Shown here: positions 59,524 to 64,000 of the stretch, in pieces
Position numbering within the stretch: position 1 is the first letter of the stretch
Layout of the letters: every line of letters starts with the position of its first letter
Assembly: GCF_900114255.1 (NCBI RefSeq)
Contig: NZ_FOSL01000002.1
Coordinates: forward strand, 512,817 to 576,816
Reading direction: 5' to 3'
From: Neomesorhizobium albiziae
GTDB taxonomy: Bacteria; Pseudomonadota; Alphaproteobacteria; Rhizobiales; Rhizobiaceae
DNA: 64,000 bases
Made by a program: the position numbers and the translations under genes
Notes under the pieces: model-generated
Seen by the model: only the letters and a program-made list of their open reading frames with translations
Database searches by the model: none
Told to the model about the DNA's origin: nothing

Positions 59524-60651
59524 ATGATTGAGGCACCTCCGATCGACCTTCTCGAGCAACGCCGCAATCGCGTGCTCAACACGCTGCACACCTGGCTGCT
59601 CGGTTTCGGCAGCCTCTTGCTTCTTGCTGTCACCGCCTGGGCCTTTGGCGGGAGCGCCGGCATTCTCTATGCCATCGTCTTCGGCGGCTTCTCCATGTGG
59701 GCGGTGCGCCGCGTCAGTCCGCAGATGGTGCTGAGGATGTACAAGGCCAAGCCGCTAGCGCCGGCCGAATTTCCGCTCGGCTTTCGCATCGTCAACGAGC
59801 TTTCCAGCCGTGCTGGCCTGCCGGTTACGCCAAAGCTGTTCGTTGTGCCGTCGAAACTGATGAACGCCTTCGCCGTCGGCCGCCGCGAGGACTCGGCCAT
59901 CGCCATCACCGACGCGCTCGCCCGCAATCTGACGGCGCGCGAACTCGCGGGCGTACTGGCCCACGAAATGAGCCACATCGTCCATGGCGACATGAAAGTA
60001 ATGGCCTTTGCGGACATGGTGTCGCGCTTCACCTCGATCATGTCGACCGTCGGCATCCTGTCGCTCATCCTCAATCTCGGCAGTTTCTTTGGCGGCGGCC
60101 GCGAGCAGGTGCCATGGCTTGCCGTTCTGGTGCTGATCGCTGCCCCCACGGTCGGCGGGCTCTTGCAGATGGCGCTGTCGCGCACTCGCGAATTCGACGC
60201 CGATCTCGGCGCCGCCATGCTTACCGGCGATCCTGAGGGGCTGGCGTCGGCGTTGCGCAAGCTGGAGCGGGCGCAGGGCCGCCGCTGGGAAACCGTCTTC
60301 CTGCCCGGCGGCCGCATTCCCGATCCCTCGGTGCTGCGCACCCATCCGCTGACCGCCGAGCGGGTGAAGCGGCTGATGGCGTTGAAGAGCGCCGTTGAAA
60401 CCGGCGAGATCGCCATCGTCGCATCGGCCGAGCCGCGGCGCGGCGAGCCCCGCGTTTCCATGGTGCCGAAGATCAGGCGCGCCACCGCGCATGGCGATTT
60501 CAGCGGCCTCACCGGCGTCTCGTCGCTCTTTTCGACGCCCGACCTTGCCGGCGATAGTCTTTCGGACGATGCTCCAGCCTGCGACAGGTCCCTCAATCCG
60601 CCCGAAGGAAATCCCCGCATAAGACTGAAGCATGGTGGCGTCTGGTGGTGA
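59524..60651 (+). CDS. htpX: HtpX-like M48 zinc metalloprotease
   Basis: A 375-residue membrane protease. Two N-terminal helices (about 20-60), zinc site H147-E-M-S-H151 (LAHEMSHIVHGD), two more helices (about 170-230) and the third ligand in TREFDADLGAAML. A C-terminal extension of about 80 residues lacks family motifs. HtpX degrades misfolded membrane proteins; being next to dnaK suggests stress linkage. ATG 59524. Confidence 0.93.
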   Translation: MIEAPPIDLLEQRRNRVLNTLHTWLLGFGSLLLLAVTAWAFGGSAGILYAIVFGGFSMWAVRRVSPQMVLRMYKAKPLAPAEFPLGFRIVNELSSRAGLPVTPKLFVVPSKLMNAFAVGRREDSAIAITDALARNLTARELAGVLAHEMSHIVHGDMKVMAFADMVSRFTSIMSTVGILSLILNLGSFFGGGREQVPWLAVLVLIAAPTVGGLLQMALSRTREFDADLGAAMLTGDPEGLASALRKLERAQGRRWETVFLPGGRIPDPSVLRTHPLTAERVKRLMALKSAVETGEIAIVASAEPRRGEPRVSMVPKIRRATAHGDFSGLTGVSSLFSTPDLAGDSLSDDAPACDRSLNPPEGNPRIRLKHGGVWW

Positions 60652-60716
60652 TTGCGCTTGTCTTGACGGTCTCGCCGGGCAAATCTGCTGGCGGCTAGAT
60701 AAATAGAAGGGCAGGC

Positions 60717-61430
60717 ATGCGCGGCACGGCGTCTAGGAAAATGCGTTTGACAGAGCGCCACGTCGCAGCCCTCACGCGCGAAATCGCCGATCCGGGCTTC
60801 AGCTCGATTGCCGGCGCCAGGGCCGCCACCGATGCGGACTATGACGCGCTCGTCGCCGAAATCATCGAGGCGTCGCCCGCCGATGGCTTATGGGTGTTCG
60901 CCTATGGATCGCTGATCTGGAACCCGGCCTTCGACTTCATCGACAAGCGCGTCGGCGTGGCGCGGGGCTGGCACCGGGCGTTCTGCCTGGGCTGGGACCG
61001 CCGCTTCCGCGGCAATCCCGAGCAGCCGGGGCTCATGCTGGCGCTCGACCGCGGCGGCCAGGCCAGGGGTGTGATCTTTCGCTTGCCGCCCGACGCGCTG
61101 AAACCCAACATGGACAAGCTCATCCGGCGCGAGATGAGCATGGTGCCGACGGCTTTTCCGCCCCGCTGGATCAACGTGGCCACCGCCGAGGGCCCGGTGC
61201 GGGCGCTGACCTTCGCCATGAACCGCAAAAGCGGCCGCTATATCAACGGCCTTTCACCGGAGGCCCTTGCCGACATCCTGGCGACGGCGTGCGGCTTTCG
61301 CGGCTCGATGGCCGAATACCTCTTCGCGACCGTCGCCCACCTGGAGGAACTGGGCATCCACGACCGCCACCTCTGGCACCTGCAGGAACTGGTGGCCGCG
61401 CGCATCGAGGAAAACCACGGGATCAGCTAG
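60717..61430 (+). CDS. Glutathione-specific gamma-glutamylcyclotransferase (ChaC-like)
   Basis: A 237-residue ChaC-family enzyme. The substrate loop YGSLIW is at 63-68 and VARGWHRAFCLGWDRRFRGNPEQPGLMLALD follows. It breaks glutathione into 5-oxoproline and Cys-Gly. AGAAGGGCAGG precedes ATG 60717; ATG 60741 is an alternative. Confidence 0.93.
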   Translation: MRGTASRKMRLTERHVAALTREIADPGFSSIAGARAATDADYDALVAEIIEASPADGLWVFAYGSLIWNPAFDFIDKRVGVARGWHRAFCLGWDRRFRGNPEQPGLMLALDRGGQARGVIFRLPPDALKPNMDKLIRREMSMVPTAFPPRWINVATAEGPVRALTFAMNRKSGRYINGLSPEALADILATACGFRGSMAEYLFATVAHLEELGIHDRHLWHLQELVAARIEENHGIS

Positions 61431-61503
61431 AGCATGGGACCGGTCTCAGTCCGCTGAAATCTCTCTCAGCGGAGCCGTATGTGGTCTGTGCCAGAAGTCC
61501 GAG

Positions 61504-62490
61504 CTAGACGTACTCCCAGCCGTCATGCTCGCCGGCGCGGAAGATCGCGTCGATCATCTTCTGGTTCGCCATCGAATTCTCCAGCGTGAACACCGCGTCT
61601 TTGCCGCCCTGTGCTGCGCGCGCAAAAGTCTCGACCTCCAGCCGGTACTGCCGTGTGCCGGGAAAGCGGAACACTGTCGCCTGGTCGTGCTTCTGGTTAT
61701 GCAACTCGATTCGATGGTGTTCGTAGTCGCCGGCGTTGAACGGCCCGTGCACCTCGATGAAACCCTTGTCGCCATGGAAGACCATGAACTGCCGCAGCGC
61801 CATCTGCGTCGAACAATAGAATGACAGGTCGAAATCGCCGAAATCGGCCTTGACGCTCGAATAGATGTCGGTGCCGAATTTTTCGTCGCGTTCGACCGTC
61901 GCCTGGATGCGCACCGGCTCCTTGCCGCTGACGAAACGGGTGGCGACGCTCGGATAGACGCCGATGTCGGGCAGCGCGCCGCCGCCAAGGTCGAGCTGGT
62001 TGCGCATGTTGGTGGGGTCGACATTGTAGTAGGAAAACGCGCCCTGCACATGGCGCAAGCGGCCGATGGCGCCGTCGGCGACCAGTTCGCGCACCTTTGC
62101 CCATTGCGGATGGTAGAACACCATGAAGGCTTCGCAGACCAGCACGCGATTGCGGTCGCGCGCTTCGATCAGCGGCGCAATATCCTTGGCATCGAGCGCG
62201 ATCGGCTTTTCACACAGCACATGCTTGCCGGCATTCGCCGCCTTCAGCGTCCACTCGACATGCTGCGAGGTCGGCAGCGGGATATAGACACCGTCGACAT
62301 CGCCGGACGCCAGAAGTTCGTCGTAGGAACCGAAGGCATGCTGCGCGCCGAACCGCGCCGCCAGCGCCTCAGCCTTGCCGATGTCGCGGCTGGCGATCGC
62401 GGCCAGGGTTCCGTTCTCGGAATCCAGGATCGCCGGCAGCAATTGCTCGCGCGCGATCTTCGCGGTCGAAAGAACACCCCAACGGAACAT
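61504..62490 (-). CDS. Gfo/Idh/MocA-family oxidoreductase
   Basis: A 328-residue NAD(P)-dependent sugar/polyol dehydrogenase-like protein. [20 protein letters not shown] (Rossmann start), [19 protein letters not shown] (EKP motif, about 88-106) and [17 protein letters not shown] with catalytic Asp. The substrate is not assignable. GGGAG supports ATG 62490. Confidence 0.9.
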   Translation of the reverse strand: MFRWGVLSTAKIAREQLLPAILDSENGTLAAIASRDIGKAEALAARFGAQHAFGSYDELLASGDVDGVYIPLPTSQHVEWTLKAANAGKHVLCEKPIALDAKDIAPLIEARDRNRVLVCEAFMVFYHPQWAKVRELVADGAIGRLRHVQGAFSYYNVDPTNMRNQLDLGGGALPDIGVYPSVATRFVSGKEPVRIQATVERDEKFGTDIYSSVKADFGDFDLSFYCSTQMALRQFMVFHGDKGFIEVHGPFNAGDYEHHRIELHNQKHDQATVFRFPGTRQYRLEVETFARAAQGGKDAVFTLENSMANQKMIDAIFRAGEHDGWEYV

Positions 62491-62579
62491 TTTTGTCTCC
62501 CTCTGTCGAACCCGGCGGAGACTACTGCATCGGCCCGAAAATCGGAATCGATTTTCGGACAACGAGGGAGGGACTTCGG

Positions 62580-63425
62580 CTAGATCATCTCCAGCGGCCG
62601 CCTGCGCGACGGCGGCGGGAAGGCGCGATCGAGTTCCGCAAGGTCGGCGTCACTCAGCTTGATATCAAGGGCGGCGCGGTTGTCGCGTACATGGACCGCA
62701 CTGCCTGCCTTGGGAATGGCGATGATGCCCGGCTGGCGAATCGTCCAGGCGAGAGCGATCTGGGCCGCACTTGCCTCATGCCGTTTGGCGATTGCCAAGA
62801 GGCGCCGGTCGCGTGTCAGGTCGCCCTGTCCGACCGGCGAATAGGCCATCACCGGAATGCCGCGCTCGCGCGACCACGGCAACAGGTCGAAGTCGACGCC
62901 GCGGCTCGACAGGTTGTAGAGCACCTGGTTGGTCTGGACCGCATTTCCCGAGGCGACGCCGGCGAGTTCCTCCATGTCCTCGGTGTCGAAATTGCTGACG
63001 CCCCAATGGAGGATCTTGCCCTGTTGCTTCAGCGTCTCGAATCCGCCGACGGTTTCGGCAAGCGGCGTACCGCCACGCCAGTGCAGCAGATAGAGATCGA
63101 TGCGGTCGGTGCCAAGCCGCTTCAGGCTGGCCTCGCAAGCTCGCATCACGCCAGCCCGCGACGCGTTGGTCGGCAGCACCTTGCTGACCACGAAGACCCC
63201 GTCGCGACGGCCCTCGATCGCCTCGCGGGTTACCTCCTCGGCACCGCCCGAAGCATACATTTCCGCCGTGTCGATCAAGGTCATGCCGAGGTCGATGCCG
63301 AGCTTCAGCGCCGCGACCTCGTCGGCGCGACGCCTGTGATCCTCACCCATCTTCCACGTACCCTGGCCGAGCACCGGCACTTCGATCCCAGAGGGAAGTC
63401 TGGCGGTGCGGATGGAAGCGGTCAT
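62580..63425 (-). CDS. Aldo/keto reductase
   Basis: A 281-residue [23 protein letters not shown] holds the catalytic Asp and Tyr, [12 protein letters not shown] the Lys, and YLLHWRGG the His. The C-terminal NADPH site reads [20 protein letters not shown]. The substrate is unknown. It follows the Gfo/Idh gene in the same orientation. Confidence 0.92.
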   Translation of the reverse strand: MTASIRTARLPSGIEVPVLGQGTWKMGEDHRRRADEVAALKLGIDLGMTLIDTAEMYASGGAEEVTREAIEGRRDGVFVVSKVLPTNASRAGVMRACEASLKRLGTDRIDLYLLHWRGGTPLAETVGGFETLKQQGKILHWGVSNFDTEDMEELAGVASGNAVQTNQVLYNLSSRGVDFDLLPWSRERGIPVMAYSPVGQGDLTRDRRLLAIAKRHEASAAQIALAWTIRQPGIIAIPKAGSAVHVRDNRAALDIKLSDADLAELDRAFPPPSRRRPLEMI

Positions 63426-63444
63426 GGCGGCGATTCCTTGAAAG

Positions 63445-63710
63445 CTAGATCATCTTTCGGATTTCGACCGCCAATGCCGCCTCGTCGTTGCTGAAGGCGG
63501 TGATCGTCGCGGCAAGAAACGTTTCCGGTTGCAAATGCCTCCAGATCGAGCGGATGCCCCGCCTCTTCTGCGAGAAGGGCGAAGAAAATCATTGTGTGCG
63601 CCCGTTGCCTTCGCGAAATGGGTGGATGGCATTCAGTTCGCTGAGAGCCCGTCCCGAAATTTCGGAGCGTGGCTTTGCTGGCAGACGCTCATGGTTGTGA
63701 GGGGCGTGGC
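63445..63710 (-). pseudogene. Frameshifted Fic (AMPylation) domain remnant
   Basis: The minus strand encodes LPAKPRSEISGRALSELNA then HPFREGNGRTQ, the Fic active-site motif HxFxxGNGR, which then hits a stop. The next frame resumes as MIFFALLAEEAGHPLDLE, and a third gives [27 protein letters not shown] followed by TAG at 63445-63447. These join to a normal Fic C-terminus with two frameshifts. No N-terminus is recognisable upstream. The gene is dead. Confidence 0.7.
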
Positions 63711-63980
63711 TTAAGGATTGATGTGATTCGGACGTTTAATCCCAAGCGACCTTGGTCTGGGACCGCTTCGGAAAATTTGTATCACATCTTTTCGTATCCT
63801 GCCAAATCGAGAAACGGCCATTTTGCTGTGGTTATGTCATTGTAGTTCAATGTGTTAGTGGGTTCGTGTGAATCTACATCCACACCGACATGGGCTCAAT
63901 TTGGATCGCGCCAAGGGGGGTTGAGCAGCTGGCGCGGTCGTGATTCCAACGGGTTGTCGAAGCCTGATTGGAGAGACCTG

Positions 63981-64000
63981 ATGTGGACGCCAGCTACTCG
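63981..64000 (+). CDS. Start of a gene cut by the window end, possibly an IS5-type transposase
   Basis: GGAGAG is followed by ATG and MWTPATR before the window ends. Several IS5-group transposases begin with M-W-T-P-x-T-R. Seven residues cannot prove this. The 260 bp before it (63721-63980) is distinctly AT-richer than the rest of the window and contains no other gene I can support. Confidence 0.3.

Overview
The window looks like chromosomal DNA from a rhizobial alphaproteobacterium, most likely Mesorhizobium or a close Phyllobacteriaceae relative. The evidence is high GC with NNC/NNG codon use, the aroA-cmk-rpsA and dnaK-dnaJ-pmtA-pyrF neighbourhoods, a class II (CP4-like) EPSP synthase, intracellular PHB depolymerase, and dispersed palindromic intergenic repeats of the kind common in this group. 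Genus assignment is inference from gene content; no 16S gene is present.

Layout. 0-1.6 kb: tRNA-Arg(ACG), then a 1.5 kb segment closed by a 17-bp copy of the tRNA 3' end. It holds an ArsR regulator, an SRPBCC protein and a frameshifted second SRPBCC gene. 1.6-8 kb: Lrp regulator with divergent MFS exporter, dapE, pobA, tRNA-Ala and an FYDLN protein. 8-14 kb: aroA, cmk, rpsA, with two foreign-looking genes between aroA and cmk that resemble a nuclease toxin and its immunity protein. 14-18.4 kb: diguanylate cyclase, an SDR, a divergent CGNR regulator/VOC pair with a shared inverted-repeat operator, SRPBCC, DoxX and CsbD. 18.4-26.3 kb: two divergent operons that together read as uptake and breakdown of a guanidino compound (amino-acid ABC importer and Ldh-type reductase one way; DDAH-like hydrolase, TetR and a ThDP decarboxylase the other). 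26.3-27.6 kb: no protein gene, but a dense set of palindromes, a 153-bp MITE-like element and a long structured-RNA candidate. 27.6-41.3 kb: mostly housekeeping (uppP, queG, mepA, mgsA, glk, an ABC exporter, dapB, gpmA, tRNA-Leu, an RlpA-like protein, an ATP-grasp enzyme). 41.4-45.7 kb: galactose/galactonate (De Ley-Doudoroff type) operon with divergent IclR regulator. 45.7-51 kb: EAL-domain phosphodiesterase, gshB, GFA protein, YifB/ComM and a transglutaminase-like protease. 51-59.2 kb: phaZ, pyrF, pmtA, dnaJ and dnaK with a heat-shock promoter. 59.5-64 kb: htpX, ChaC, two oxidoreductases, a broken Fic gene and what may be the start of a transposase.

The parts most worth following up are the toxin/immunity-like insertion inside aroA-cmk-rpsA, the tRNA-Arg mini-island with a leaderless autoregulated ArsR gene, the guanidino-compound cluster (including a permease with no normal start codon), and the structured repeat locus at 26.3-27.4 kb. 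All function calls come from reading motifs and context; no database search was run.
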